Shown one piece after another: positions 1 to 8,315 of a stretch of DNA of 64,000 nt (positions within the stretch are counted from its first letter, which is position 1; every line of letters begins with the position of its first letter). A program made the translations under genes and the position numbers. The DNA comes from Methanolobus halotolerans (GTDB lineage Archaea; Halobacteriota; Methanosarcinia; Methanosarcinales; Methanosarcinaceae): positions 1-64,000 of the forward strand of contig NZ_PGGK01000006.1 of the NCBI RefSeq assembly GCF_004745425.1, read 5' to 3'. The notes beneath the pieces were generated by a model. It did not search any database. It had not been told where the DNA came from and saw nothing but the letters and a program-made list of their open reading frames with translations.

Positions 1-199
1 TTTTCAGCCTTCTCCATGCTGTAACACCAGAACCATAACGTTCAGGCAGGTCTCTCCATCTGCAACCTGTAGCTAGGACAAAGAGAATACCATTGATGAC
101 CTTACGGTCATCAGCTCTCTTTCTACCAGTTATCGGTTGTGGTGGTAAAAACGGTTTAATAAATTTCCACTGTTCGTCTGAGAGTTCTTTAAACCCCAT
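1..199 (-). CDS. IS5-family transposase, N-terminal part (runs off window)
   Basis: The reverse strand from an ATG at 199 encodes 66 residues opening MGFKELSDEQWKFIKPFLPP, followed by a GRKRADDR segment and a GCRWRDLPERYG motif. This is the classic N-terminal domain (DUF4096 type) of IS5-group transposases in which the first ORF carries the DNA-binding part. The reading frame is open to the window edge, so whether the DDE catalytic part is intact cannot be seen. It lies next to a second, unrelated IS remnant (308-622), marking this end of the window as an insertion hot spot. Confidence 0.85.
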   Translation of the reverse strand, partial: MGFKELSDEQWKFIKPFLPPQPITGRKRADDRKVINGILFVLATGCRWRDLPERYGSGVTAWRRLK

Positions 200-307
200 T
201 CAAATCCCCATAATACTATTGATGAAAGGGGTATTTATATTTTTGAAACCAGCTCTTTATTATTTCTCTTAAGTATTCTTTAGACTTGATGAATGTGACT
301 GAAATTA

Positions 308-622
308 CTATTTAACACTTTTCCATATAGATTCTATCGGATTCAGATTTGGCGAATAAGGTGGTAAGAACAATAGCTCAATTCCTGGTTCTTGAGCTTT
401 TGCAACTGTTTTCTTTGTATGGTGAGCTCTAAACTTATCGATTATGATAACTATTCTTCCAGTTGCAATCTGCACAGAATCTCCTAAATATCTGAATTTA
501 ATAAAATAAAGCCTTTGGAGCAATCTGGAATTCTTTTCTTTTTTGATAAGATCATCAAACTGCTCCAGAGTTAGCTTGTGCTCAATATTTATCCCCCTCA
601 TAATAAAAGATAAGTATATCAA
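308..622 (-). pseudogene. IS630-family transposase, internally deleted remnant
   Basis: The 104-residue frame joins an N-terminal helix-turn-helix-like segment (TLEQFDDLIKKEKNSRLLQR) directly to the C-terminal DDE region (IIIDKFRAHH and LLFLPPYSPNLNPIESIWK). Those two blocks are normally separated by roughly 150 residues in IS630/Tc1-type transposases, and the tail after the glutamate helix is also missing. What is seen is therefore a deletion derivative that keeps frame but lacks the first catalytic aspartate. It is not expected to be active by itself. Confidence 0.8.
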
Positions 623-834
623 GCATAATCAACTATATGTTTAACTATAATTCTTTCCATCGGTCCTGATATTTAACAGCATCAAGAGAAATGCTTACTT
701 TCAGGAATATTTACATTTATTCCTTGTTCTGAGTAACTAGCAGATTATCGAATTTAGTTAATCCCAATAGAAAATCCTTTGCAGGAAGAATAACAAACTC
801 ATTCTAAAAACGTTGACTGAAAGGAAGAGATTAT

Positions 835-1461
835 ATGAGTAAAGGCAAAAATGTCTTAAAATGGAGACATATTCCTGTAATACTTGCTTTTATATTCCTT
901 TTTTTGTTTATATTGTTTGAGGTTTCAGGCTTAATAACTCTTGAAAGGATTAACTCTCTTGTCCGGGAATCAGGTTCTTTTGCAGCAGTCTTAATAATAT
1001 TGTTTCTGATTATTGATCTTATTCTCCCGATGCCTTCTACGGTATTAATGACCTTTTCCGGAGCGTTTTATGGGACCTTCATGGGTACATTGATAAATAT
1101 CACAGGATCTCTTCTTGCCTCATTAGCAGGATTTGTAATAACAAGAAAACTGGGGAAAAGATGGTCATTCCTCGACAATCAAGAAAAACAATCCATGAAT
1201 GAATGGTTCAGAAAATGGGGAGAAGGGATACTTATTCTTTCAAAAATGATTCCAATAGCATCCGAGACGATGGCATGTTTTGCAGGACTTACGAGAATCT
1301 CCCTGAGTCACTTCATTATCTTAAGTTTAATAGGAATAATTCCTGTTTCAGTGTATTATGCATATTTTGGAAGCATCTCTGAAAGCTTCTCTGAATGGTT
1401 GCTCCCATTATTTTTTGGGATTGCAATACCCATTATAGTCTGGAGCATACTAAAAAGATAA
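835..1461 (+). CDS. TVP38/TMEM64 (VTT/DedA-like) membrane protein
   Basis: This 208-residue integral membrane protein has about five to six hydrophobic segments. The middle carries the VTT-domain pattern: LPMPSTVLMTFSGAFYG, then a glycine-rich GTLINITGSLLASLAGF segment and a later ILILSKMIPIASE re-entrant-like motif. VTT/DedA proteins are membrane lipid scramblase or transporter-like proteins; no specific substrate can be inferred. The ATG at 835 follows a GAAAGGAAGAG ribosome-binding site by a few bases. No close neighbour suggests an operon. Family assignment is good, function is open. Confidence 0.8.
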   Translation: MSKGKNVLKWRHIPVILAFIFLFLFILFEVSGLITLERINSLVRESGSFAAVLIILFLIIDLILPMPSTVLMTFSGAFYGTFMGTLINITGSLLASLAGFVITRKLGKRWSFLDNQEKQSMNEWFRKWGEGILILSKMIPIASETMACFAGLTRISLSHFIILSLIGIIPVSVYYAYFGSISESFSEWLLPLFFGIAIPIIVWSILKR

Positions 1462-1771
1462 AAGGAAAAATACAGAAACTAATTTCATAAGTCTGTATAA
1501 ATTAAATCTATCTGTTGTTATTTATTTGATGTTCAAAACCGGTTCAACTTTCAAACTGATTAGTATTTCCATATTTCCGACCTGTGGCCAGGACATCTGC
1601 AGATTCTATTCAAATCAATCTGCTTAATTATTAGAAACTAAAATGGAAAAGTCAGTTTCACAAGAGGTTTAATTGCATGGCCTATATTTTACAATCATGT
1701 ATGCTTCCTGAGTGCCTGGAAATAAAAGTGGAAGCCATACTGATAGATTTGAACAGGGGAGGTGAAAGCAT
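1462..1771. other. Intergenic stretch without a recognisable gene
   Basis: The 310 bases between the VTT gene and the small zinc-ribbon gene are AT-rich and hold no convincing reading frame on either strand. The only clear element is the GGGGAGGTGA ribosome-binding site at about 1755-1764 that serves the downstream small gene. Confidence 0.5.
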
Positions 1772-1894
1772 ATGGTAAAATGCGGAATTTGTGGAGGAGA
1801 CGTGCCACAACAGCCACGCGTTACAGATGAAGGAAAATGTGACCAGTGTGGTAAACAATTAGAACTGGCTGAATCGGAAAAGAGCAAAAGGTGA
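1772..1894 (+). CDS. Small two-CxxC zinc-ribbon-like protein (40 aa)
   Basis: A short gene of 40 codons starts at the ATG at 1772, seven bases after an almost perfect Shine-Dalgarno sequence (GGGGAGGTGA), and ends in TGA. The product begins MVKCGICGGDV and contains a second cysteine pair CDQCGK near residue 23, so it has the CxxC-N12-CxxC spacing of a rubredoxin-like or zinc-ribbon fold, and finishes with a charged tail. Such miniature zinc proteins are common in methanogens and mostly uncharacterised. The strong ribosome-binding site is the main reason to accept it as real. Confidence 0.65.
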   Translation: MVKCGICGGDVPQQPRVTDEGKCDQCGKQLELAESEKSKR

Positions 1895-2040
1895 TTGCTG
1901 TACTTCAGTTAGAAATTAACGAGCTATCCTAACAAGAGATTTGCTGGCAGGAGGGCAGTTTCCACATTTATGATTAACAATAATCAAGAATGCTATATAC
2001 CAAATTATAAAAAAGTAACAGTGTATAGAAAAGTAAGAGT

Positions 2041-2063
2041 GGGAGATCAAAATTTGATCTTCC
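2041..2063 (-). terminator. Hairpin downstream of first TRAM gene
   Basis: On the minus strand GGAAGATCAAA and TTTGATCTCCC face each other around a very short loop, about 34 bases after the TRAM stop codon. The same hairpin recurs after the second TRAM copy (5053-5076). A pyrimidine-rich stretch follows. It probably ends the TRAM transcript. Confidence 0.55.
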
Positions 2064-2096
2064 AAGCACATTTTTAATTAATCTGAAATTGTAAAA

Positions 2097-2300
2097 TTAA
2101 ACAACTTCGCCAAATGCGAACTTGCGCATTACTTTTGTAACTTTTACAGTAACTTCGTCGCCGACCTGTGTGCCTGGGACAAAGATGACAAATCCGTTCA
2201 CTCTTGCAATTCCGTCGCCTTCTCTTGCAATATCTTCAATTGTCACTTCGTAGCTTTCTCCAGTCTCTACCGGAGCGTTTGAATCCATGTTATCGAACAA
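2097..2300 (-). CDS. TRAM-domain protein, copy 1
   Basis: The product is a stand-alone TRAM domain (about 67 aa) with the signature YEVTIEDIAREGDGIARV, then GFVIFVPGTQVGDEV and a basic KVTKVMRKFAFGEV end. TRAM domains are small OB-fold RNA-binding modules; single-domain versions are abundant in methanogens and behave as RNA chaperone-like proteins. I place the start at a TTG at 2300 because GGATGTGA lies five bases upstream in good Shine-Dalgarno position; an internal ATG at 2288 and an upstream GTG at 2309 are alternatives. A near-identical gene with the same flanks lies at 5110-5313, so this is a recent duplication. Confidence 0.85.
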   Translation of the reverse strand: MFDNMDSNAPVETGESYEVTIEDIAREGDGIARVNGFVIFVPGTQVGDEVTVKVTKVMRKFAFGEVV

Positions 2301-2568
2301 ATATTTCACATCCTTTAGTAATTAGCTTAAAAGGAAATACAATAATTTGGTTAAAGATACTAAAAAAAAACAGTAAATACGGTTAAAGTAATACTATTTA
2401 ACTATTAGACCTATAATTCATCAAATTAGTTTAAACCTCTAAAAGCATTCTTACTAATGAAGTTGGTCATATATAAACTTTCTGATATGCATGTACAAAA
2501 CAGGGCATAAAAAACTTCTCACATTTGCAATCTTTCTCTCACAAAATATATTGAGATCTCGGAGATCA

Positions 2569-3033
2569 TTACACTTTCCCTTTTGATCCCTCCAACAATT
2601 TCGAAACCTTGCTCACTAACAATATCAGCGCAATGGCTATTGATGCGGCAGCAATATCATCCAGAACGATACCAAATCCTCCGGGTAGCCGTTCAACTGC
2701 GTGAATACCCAGAATTTTCAGGTAATCAAATAATATAAAAAGTGTAAGACTCGCAGCAACATGTATAACTCTCAATGATGATAGAACAAGAAAACCTGCT
2801 GCAACGAATTCATCGATGACCACACAAAATGGGTCCTTTCCAATCATTGCAGCAGCAATGTTTGTAATGATGATTGCCAGGATGACCTGCAGGATAAGTA
2901 TATAATACCAATATTTTGTATGTGACCTTAACCACCACCCCCAACCTGCACCAAGAACTGCAGCCATCCCGGGAGCAAAAGGCAATTCACCAAGGCCTGC
3001 CAGTGTCACAATAAAAATTACTGCTTCGTTCAT
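2569..3033 (-). CDS. Phosphatidylglycerophosphatase A-like membrane protein
   Basis: This 154-residue protein shows the PgpA family features in order: GLGELPFAPGMAAVLGAG near residue 13, a DPFCVVIDEFVAAG acidic motif near residue 66, FDYLKILGIHAVERLPGGFG, and the closing VLDDIAAA motif. Three to four transmembrane helices are evident. PgpA enzymes dephosphorylate phosphatidylglycerophosphate; in an archaeon the substrate would be the archaetidyl equivalent, which is inference. Length is normal for the family. It is transcribed alone, towards the TRAM gene. Confidence 0.8.
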   Translation of the reverse strand: MNEAVIFIVTLAGLGELPFAPGMAAVLGAGWGWWLRSHTKYWYYILILQVILAIIITNIAAAMIGKDPFCVVIDEFVAAGFLVLSSLRVIHVAASLTLFILFDYLKILGIHAVERLPGGFGIVLDDIAAASIAIALILLVSKVSKLLEGSKGKV

Positions 3034-3239
3034 GTAACTTCATTCTTATATGCGTGTATTCTATAACCTAAGTTCTACTCGTGGAATCTCATGAGCCCTA
3101 CTTTCTTACTTACATGCATTTACTGATATACTTAATTATCTTTAATTATCGTAGTTATGGAGAACTTCTACAGAGGCAGGTTTTATCCTTTTCAAACTAT
3201 TACATTAAAAATGAAACTAAAATAAACTGATCTACCAGT

Positions 3240-3273
3240 CATAGTATTTTTTCTAATCTCGAAAAATACTATG
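3240..3273. promoter_or_regulatory. Perfect 12-bp inverted repeat upstream of DUF1638
   Basis: CATAGTATTTTT (3240-3251) and AAAAATACTATG (3262-3273) form a perfect 12-bp inverted repeat with a 10-base spacer. It sits about 20 bases upstream of a TATA box (CATATATAAG, 3293-3302) that would drive the DUF1638 gene, placing transcription start near 3325 with a leader of about 85 bases. It could be a regulator-binding site or a terminator between the divergent genes; the position next to the TATA box favours the former. Apart from this element the 3034-3410 gap holds no gene. Confidence 0.45.
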
Positions 3274-3410
3274 CAAGATAAAGGTTATGTTCATATATAA
3301 GTTAGCAGAAACCATATTATGCTTAACGGGGTAACACTGTTTACGGAGAAAATCTTCATTTGTAGTATGTGGGAGAACCGTGTGTCAAAAACCAAAAAGA
3401 AGGTTACAAA

Positions 3411-4241
3411 ATGCCGTCATTGTATGTAATATCCTGCCGTATGTTTGAAGATGAACTTGTTCACATATTCGAAGAAGAAGATAAGGATGCCCGCGTGATA
3501 CTGATCGAGAACGAGAATATAGAAGGAATTGAAAAGAAATTTAGTGAAGTAGGAATAAAGTACGAAAAAACCTCCGTTGAGGATTTGCCTTTAAAGCTCG
3601 GTCCGAAAGAAGATTTTATAGTAGTTCTTAACATTCTGGAATTTGCACTGGATGCTAACCCTTCACTTCTTAAGGATAAAGTCTACACATCCATCGAAGA
3701 GACCGGGAAATATTTTAATGGTATCCTCGTTTTCTACGGCCTCTGTGGAAATGTGCTCGGTTCACTCGAGAAGGATTTTTCCTATATGGATATTCCGGTG
3801 AGGATACTTAAGGATGCCTGCGGGAACATTGTAGATGATTGTATATGTGCCTCTTTTGATAACAGGGATGCCTATGTCAATGCAGTGATGGGTGAAACGC
3901 GAGGAGAGGGCACATACTTCCTTACACCAATGCAGGCAGCTAACTGGAGGGAAATGCTTGTTCTTGCTAAACTGGCTCCTGATCCTGACGATACCGAAAT
4001 GATGAAAATGGTCTTTGACTATTCCGGTTATAAAAATGTAGGGAAGGTGGACACAGGATTATCCTATGAAAAAGATTTCGGGAGCATTGTAGATGAATTT
4101 GCCTCCCTCTTTGACTTTGAAAAACGTCTATTTAGCGGATCTACAAAAATATCTGATGAATGCTACCATTCCATTAAAAAGTACATAGTTGAGAATGTTA
4201 CTGCTGAATCATCTGTAGAAGGTGAAGCTTGTAAAAACTGA
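3411..4241 (+). CDS. DUF1638 protein, copy 1
   Basis: The 276-residue product matches the DUF1638 family: an N-terminal LYVISCRMFEDELVHI strand-helix, a central VFYGLCGNVLG motif, LKDACGNIVDDCICASF, then YFLTPMQAANWREM and VGKVDTGLSYEKDFG. The start is the ATG at 3411, preceded at a good distance by AAAAGAAGGT; an upstream GTG frame (3369) is unlikely. DUF1638 genes are common in methylotrophic methanogens, often near corrinoid methyltransferases, but no reaction is established. A second, more divergent copy is at 52839-53657. Two cysteines (GLCGN and the DACGN/DDC pair) may be functional. Confidence 0.85.
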   Translation: MPSLYVISCRMFEDELVHIFEEEDKDARVILIENENIEGIEKKFSEVGIKYEKTSVEDLPLKLGPKEDFIVVLNILEFALDANPSLLKDKVYTSIEETGKYFNGILVFYGLCGNVLGSLEKDFSYMDIPVRILKDACGNIVDDCICASFDNRDAYVNAVMGETRGEGTYFLTPMQAANWREMLVLAKLAPDPDDTEMMKMVFDYSGYKNVGKVDTGLSYEKDFGSIVDEFASLFDFEKRLFSGSTKISDECYHSIKKYIVENVTAESSVEGEACKN

Positions 4242-4311
4242 ATCAGCCCTATTTAATTCACAAACTCTAAATACAACCTTCTCCAAATAAAAACTTGGAG
4301 AGTACAAGAAC

Positions 4312-4920
4312 TTGGTTTCATCCACAATCATCCTGATAATCAGTCTGGTGGCATTTGCAGTCATACACAGTTTTTTAGCAAGCCTGTTTTTCAAACGCCT
4401 GCTTATAAGGGCTATGGGTTCCAGGGCAGAAAAATTGTACATGCCTGCGTTCAGCCTCATTGCAGTGATAACGATATTGCCGCTTGTTTATCTTCTCTAC
4501 AAGTATCCGGGACCGATAATCTACATCGTTCCGTCTCCATGGCGCTGGCTGATGGTGGGCGGGCAGATAATCGCTGCAGTCGTTGCCCCAAGGGCTTTAC
4601 TGGATGCACCTCACAGATTCAGGATTAGGTCACAACTATCTGCACCGAATTCCCCTGAAGCGGGTCATCTGGATATCCGGGGTATTTACCGATGGGTTCG
4701 GGACCCCTTCCTGCTCTCTGGCCTGGTGATCATCTGGCTCACTCCCTTTATGACAGTCAATCTGCTGATCATATTCATTCTGACCACAATATATCTTTAT
4801 CTGGGGTCCCTGCATTGGGAAAGCAGGCTGCTTGCACAGTTTGGTGATGAATACCGGAGCTATCAAAAGAAGGTGCACAGGATAATCCCTCTTCCTGGAA
4901 GATATCGAAGAAGGCTTTGA
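4312..4920 (+). CDS. NnrU/isoprenylcysteine methyltransferase-like membrane protein
   Basis: A 202-residue polytopic membrane protein with about five helices. The C-terminal part has the pattern of the ICMT/phospholipid-methyltransferase and NnrU superfamily: GIYRWVRDPFLLSGL, then a hydrophobic helix and SLHWESRLLAQFGDEYRSYQKKV, equivalent to the E..L...FG.eY..Y motif that binds S-adenosylmethionine in this fold. The start is a TTG at 4312, with TTGGAGAG about ten bases upstream. Substrate is unknown. It follows DUF1638 by 70 bases in the same direction and may be co-transcribed. Confidence 0.7.
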   Translation: MVSSTIILIISLVAFAVIHSFLASLFFKRLLIRAMGSRAEKLYMPAFSLIAVITILPLVYLLYKYPGPIIYIVPSPWRWLMVGGQIIAAVVAPRALLDAPHRFRIRSQLSAPNSPEAGHLDIRGIYRWVRDPFLLSGLVIIWLTPFMTVNLLIIFILTTIYLYLGSLHWESRLLAQFGDEYRSYQKKVHRIIPLPGRYRRRL

Positions 4921-5052
4921 CAGGACTTATTCAGAAAATCCCTGTCTGGTCTGCAAGTTCCTGAATGAGGTAAGCAAAAGTATTCCTGATCCCGAATCAA
5001 ATTAGTAAGGTAAATAATGACTTAGGAAAGTGAACTATAGAAAAGTAAGAAT

Positions 5053-5076
5053 GGGAGATCAAAAATTTGATCTTCC
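5053..5076 (-). terminator. Hairpin downstream of second TRAM gene
   Basis: Minus-strand GGAAGATCAAA and TTTGATCTCCC pair around a two-base loop, the same structure and spacing as behind TRAM copy 1. Confidence 0.55.
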
Positions 5077-5109
5077 AGACACATTTTTAATTGATCAGAA
5101 CTTGTAAAA

Positions 5110-5313
5110 TTAAGCAACTTCGCCAAATGCGAACTTGCGCATTACTTTAGTAACTTTTATTGTAACTTCGTCGCCGACTTCTGTGCCAGGGACAAAGATG
5201 ACAAATCCGCTTACTCTTGCAATTCCGTCGCCTTCTCTTGCAATATCTTCAATTGTCACTTCGTAGTTTTCTCCAGCTTCGACCGGAGCATCTGAATCCA
5301 TGTTATTAAACAA
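5110..5313 (-). CDS. TRAM-domain protein, copy 2
   Basis: This is the paralogue of the gene at 2097-2300, differing at only about nine of 67 positions (for example SGFVIF for NGFVIF and GTEVGDEVTIKV for GTQVGDEVTVKV). A GGACGTGA ribosome-binding site lies five bases upstream of the TTG at 5313; an upstream in-frame extension to 5355 exists but is not preceded by a signal. The role is RNA binding by family knowledge. The conservation of both the leader and the gene suggests both copies are functional. Confidence 0.85.
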   Translation of the reverse strand: MFNNMDSDAPVEAGENYEVTIEDIAREGDGIARVSGFVIFVPGTEVGDEVTIKVTKVMRKFAFGEVA

Positions 5314-5585
5314 ATATTTCACGTCCTTTAATGATGAGCTTAAAAAGAAATACAACCAATTGATTAAATATAAGAAAAAACAGTAAAAACGATTAATGTA
5401 ATACTATCTAGCCCTATTATTTATCTAAGTAGTTTCAACCTCTTAAAGCACACTATAAACGGAAGTATACTATATAAACCTATTCCTGTGGAACCATATG
5501 TATTTCATTCGCCCGCATTGTTGAATTGCCAGCCTACTCCTAATCGAACGAGTATGAAAATGTAAACGGTATCTTTGAGGTCCAT

Positions 5586-6112
5586 ATGATAGATATCACA
5601 AAGGTGGATAATCCAGGGTCAAATGACACTGCTGAAGCAGAAATCATATTCACAGACCCTGCCGGGAAAAATGAATACAGGGTCGTTCTGACTGATATTA
5701 TCCCGGTAGGTCCGGATCACCCGTTCGGTGGCGGAGTCATTATTGACAGCTACTTACACGGTAAATCATCGATAGTAACCCGTATGGTAGCAACAGCCTG
5801 TGTATGGTACATTTTGGGGAGTGAGTGAGCTATACGTAAACGGTGAAATTGCGAGCGATAACAGTCTGGTACATGTAATGGCAACTGAGCAGGTAAGAAC
5901 TTCCGATGAGGATTACAGACTGCTTTTTGACAATGAACTGCCACATCAAGGAATACACACATATTGTGTTAGCTGATGTTGTAGTCACACCAGAGGGAAC
6001 GATGCAGGAACCCGTACCAACAGATTACATGTTACCTGACGGAACAGAACAGCCATTTATTCACATAATTTTCGAAGATACCGAGATTCAGGGATTGGAT
6101 GTTCCGGGATGA
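5586..6112 (+). pseudogene. Frameshifted gene of unknown function
   Basis: Coding-like sequence continues through three frames. Frame 1 (from ATG 5586) gives MIDITKVDNPGSNDTAEAEI and ends at 5828 in GSE. The second frame takes over around TATGGTACATTTTGGGG and reads FWGVSELYVNGEIASDNSLV through DYRLLFDNELPH. The third frame, beginning around 5940, reads KEYTHIVLADVVVTPEGTM and ends LDVPG-TGA at 6112. The pieces form one continuous acidic beta-rich protein of about 170 residues, so at least two single-base indels have broken it. I do not recognise the family. Confidence 0.6.
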
Positions 6113-6288
6113 TCAGATATCCCGGAACGGGATTAAAAGTTCGAATCTGATGTTGTAGATCACCACATTTGCTTTATATTTTTAATAATTCTTTTTTGAT
6201 TGCTTATTTAAAAAAATATCTGAGAATAAATCATAGATAAGTTATTTATGTCCTCATGCTGACAATATAGTGGGAGAGGGAGGTTTGG

Positions 6289-8307
6289 ATGAGCTGCATA
6301 GAGAATCTACCCGTAAGGGAACTTGAAAATGTCTGGATTACAATGCCTGATAGCTGTAATCTTGCAGCAAAGGTATGGTTACCAGAAGATGCTGAAAAAG
6401 ATCCAGTTCCGGCTATCTTGGAGTATATCCCTTACAGAAAAAGGGATTTTAAAGCAGTACGTGATTCCCGGATGCACAGATATTTTGCGCAGCAGGGCTA
6501 TGCATGCCTCCGTGTGGATCTCAGGGGTAGCGGAGATTCTGAAGGGATTCTAAAGGACGAATATCTTCCCACTGAATTAAAAGATGGCGTGGATGTCCTG
6601 AAATGGATAGCTGCACAGCCTTGGTGCAACGGAAATGTTGGAATGATGGGAATCTCATGGGGCGGTTTTAACGCACTCCAGATAGCAGCAATGAATCCAC
6701 CTGAATTAAAAGCTGTAATTACTGTAAGTTCCTCGGACGAGAGATACACTGATGATGTCCATTACATGGGCGGATGTATGCTCACGGACAACCTTTCCTG
6801 GGCTTCGAACATGTTTTCATATAATTCAATCCCACCGGACCCTGCCATAGTTGGAGAACGCTGGAAGGATATGTGGCTGGAAAGACTTGAAGAAAGTGGT
6901 CTGTGGCTGAAAAAGTGGCTTGAACACCAGCATCGGGACGATTACTGGAAACATGCTTCAATAGCCGAGAATTACGGAGCTATCAAATGTCCTGTTTTTG
7001 CGATCAGTGGCTGGGCAGACGGTTATTCAAATACGGTTTTGCGTCTTCTTGAACATCTGGACGTACCAGTAAAGGGTCTGATAGGAGGATGGGGACATAA
7101 GTATCCACATTTAGGAGATCCATGTCATTCAATCGATTTTCTGAAAGAGTCAGTAAAATGGTGGGATCACTGGCTTAGGGCTGTGGATACCGGACAGGAC
7201 AATGAGCCGGCAATACGTGTGTGGATGCAGGATAGCGTCTCACCCCTGATAGCAAAGATTCCCGGGCGCTGGGTGGCAGAAGAGAAGTGGCCGTCCCAGC
7301 GTATTGAAATGAAAGAATTCATCCTTTCACCCAACAGGATCAACTTCGAACCTGTAAATACCGGGGAAGAAGTGATGAAAGAGGAAATGCGCATAATAAG
7401 CCCCCTGAGTGTTGGTCTTTTCGCCGGGAAGTGGTATTCCTATTCGGAATCAACGGACAGACCACACGACCAGACAGAGGAAGACGGAGGTGCACTTATC
7501 TTTGATAGTCCGGAGCTTGAAGAGGATATCGAGATATTTGGTGCTCCGGAGCTTGAAATTGAACTCAGTTCTGACAAGCCGATTGCGATGATCGCTGTTC
7601 GCCTCAATGACATGTGCAAAGAGGGCACATCTACCAGAGTAAGCTATGGGCTCCTGAACCTTACACACAGAAATGGTCACGAGAATCCTCAAGAACTGGA
7701 TGAGGGATGTTTTTACAGGATAAGATTACAGATGAACTACGTGGCTCAGTGTTTTCCTGCCGGCAACAGGATACGTGTTTCAATTTCTACTTCTTACTGG
7801 CCTTTTGCGTGGCCGAGTCCCGAATCATTCGTTCTGACCATAAAATCAGGGGGAAAACTGTTCCTTCCTGTCAGGCCTCGTAACGACAGGGATGAAGAGC
7901 TTCCTGAATTAGGATTACCGGTGATGGCTGAACCGGTTCCAACTACACTTATTGTACCTGCAAAGAGGGAATGGACCGTGACACATAACCTTGCTAGCAA
8001 TGAAGTGAAACAGAAGATCATCAATAATGATTCCAGGATACGTCTTGATGACATTGATCTGGAACTGCAAAAGGATACAACTGAAGTATATACATATTTC
8101 AATAACAATTATGACACTGTAAGGGGAGAGGTCAATACGATCCGCAGCCTGAAGAGGGGAGAGTGGCACGCAGTTAGTATCACCAGAACTGTCCTGACGT
8201 CCACCCGAAGACACTTTCGTATCCGGGCCATCCTGGATGCATACGAAGGAGATACACGGTTTTTTAGCAAGAGCTGGGATGAGACCATTCCCCGTAATAT
8301 GATGTAG
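6289..8307 (+). CDS. CocE/NonD-type alpha/beta hydrolase (S15 peptidase family)
   Basis: The 672-residue product has the full CocE/X-Pro dipeptidyl-peptidase plan: an alpha/beta hydrolase domain with nucleophile motif MGISWGGF (about residue 125), the aspartate in ISGWADGYSNT and the histidine in GGWGHKYPH, followed by a C-terminal jelly-roll (from about 370) with WPFAWPSPESFVLTI. Such enzymes hydrolyse esters or peptides; the substrate is unknown. The start ATG follows GGGAGAGGGAGG. The frame ends in TAG at 8305-8307; three codons later a TGA overlaps the next gene's ATG, as described in the findings. It forms an operon with the ATP-grasp gene. Confidence 0.85.
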   Translation: MSCIENLPVRELENVWITMPDSCNLAAKVWLPEDAEKDPVPAILEYIPYRKRDFKAVRDSRMHRYFAQQGYACLRVDLRGSGDSEGILKDEYLPTELKDGVDVLKWIAAQPWCNGNVGMMGISWGGFNALQIAAMNPPELKAVITVSSSDERYTDDVHYMGGCMLTDNLSWASNMFSYNSIPPDPAIVGERWKDMWLERLEESGLWLKKWLEHQHRDDYWKHASIAENYGAIKCPVFAISGWADGYSNTVLRLLEHLDVPVKGLIGGWGHKYPHLGDPCHSIDFLKESVKWWDHWLRAVDTGQDNEPAIRVWMQDSVSPLIAKIPGRWVAEEKWPSQRIEMKEFILSPNRINFEPVNTGEEVMKEEMRIISPLSVGLFAGKWYSYSESTDRPHDQTEEDGGALIFDSPELEEDIEIFGAPELEIELSSDKPIAMIAVRLNDMCKEGTSTRVSYGLLNLTHRNGHENPQELDEGCFYRIRLQMNYVAQCFPAGNRIRVSISTSYWPFAWPSPESFVLTIKSGGKLFLPVRPRNDRDEELPELGLPVMAEPVPTTLIVPAKREWTVTHNLASNEVKQKIINNDSRIRLDDIDLELQKDTTEVYTYFNNNYDTVRGEVNTIRSLKRGEWHAVSITRTVLTSTRRHFRIRAILDAYEGDTRFFSKSWDETIPRNMM

Positions 8308-8315
8308 GGGTTAAA

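Larger units (their letters stand above)
2021..2450. repeat. Duplicated TRAM locus, copy A (direct repeat with 5030-5450)
   Basis: About 420 bases, comprising the TRAM gene, its 3' hairpin, its leader and the AT-rich promoter region, recur in the same orientation at about 5030-5450. Similarity is very high in the gene and its 3' flank and drops gradually in the promoter region. The two copies bracket the PgpA-like, DUF1638 and methyltransferase-like genes. Exact boundaries were judged by eye. Confidence 0.7.
5030..5450. repeat. Duplicated TRAM locus, copy B
   Basis: This is the second member of the direct repeat described at 2021-2450. A TATA-like TTATATTTAA lies on the minus strand at about 5365-5374; the corresponding stretch of copy A has diverged, so the two copies may differ in promoter strength. 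Confidence 0.65.

Noticed and set aside
4636-4878. Antisense frame in the NnrU-like gene
   Set aside because: Codon pattern and hydrophobicity support the plus-strand membrane protein; the antisense peptide has no motif.
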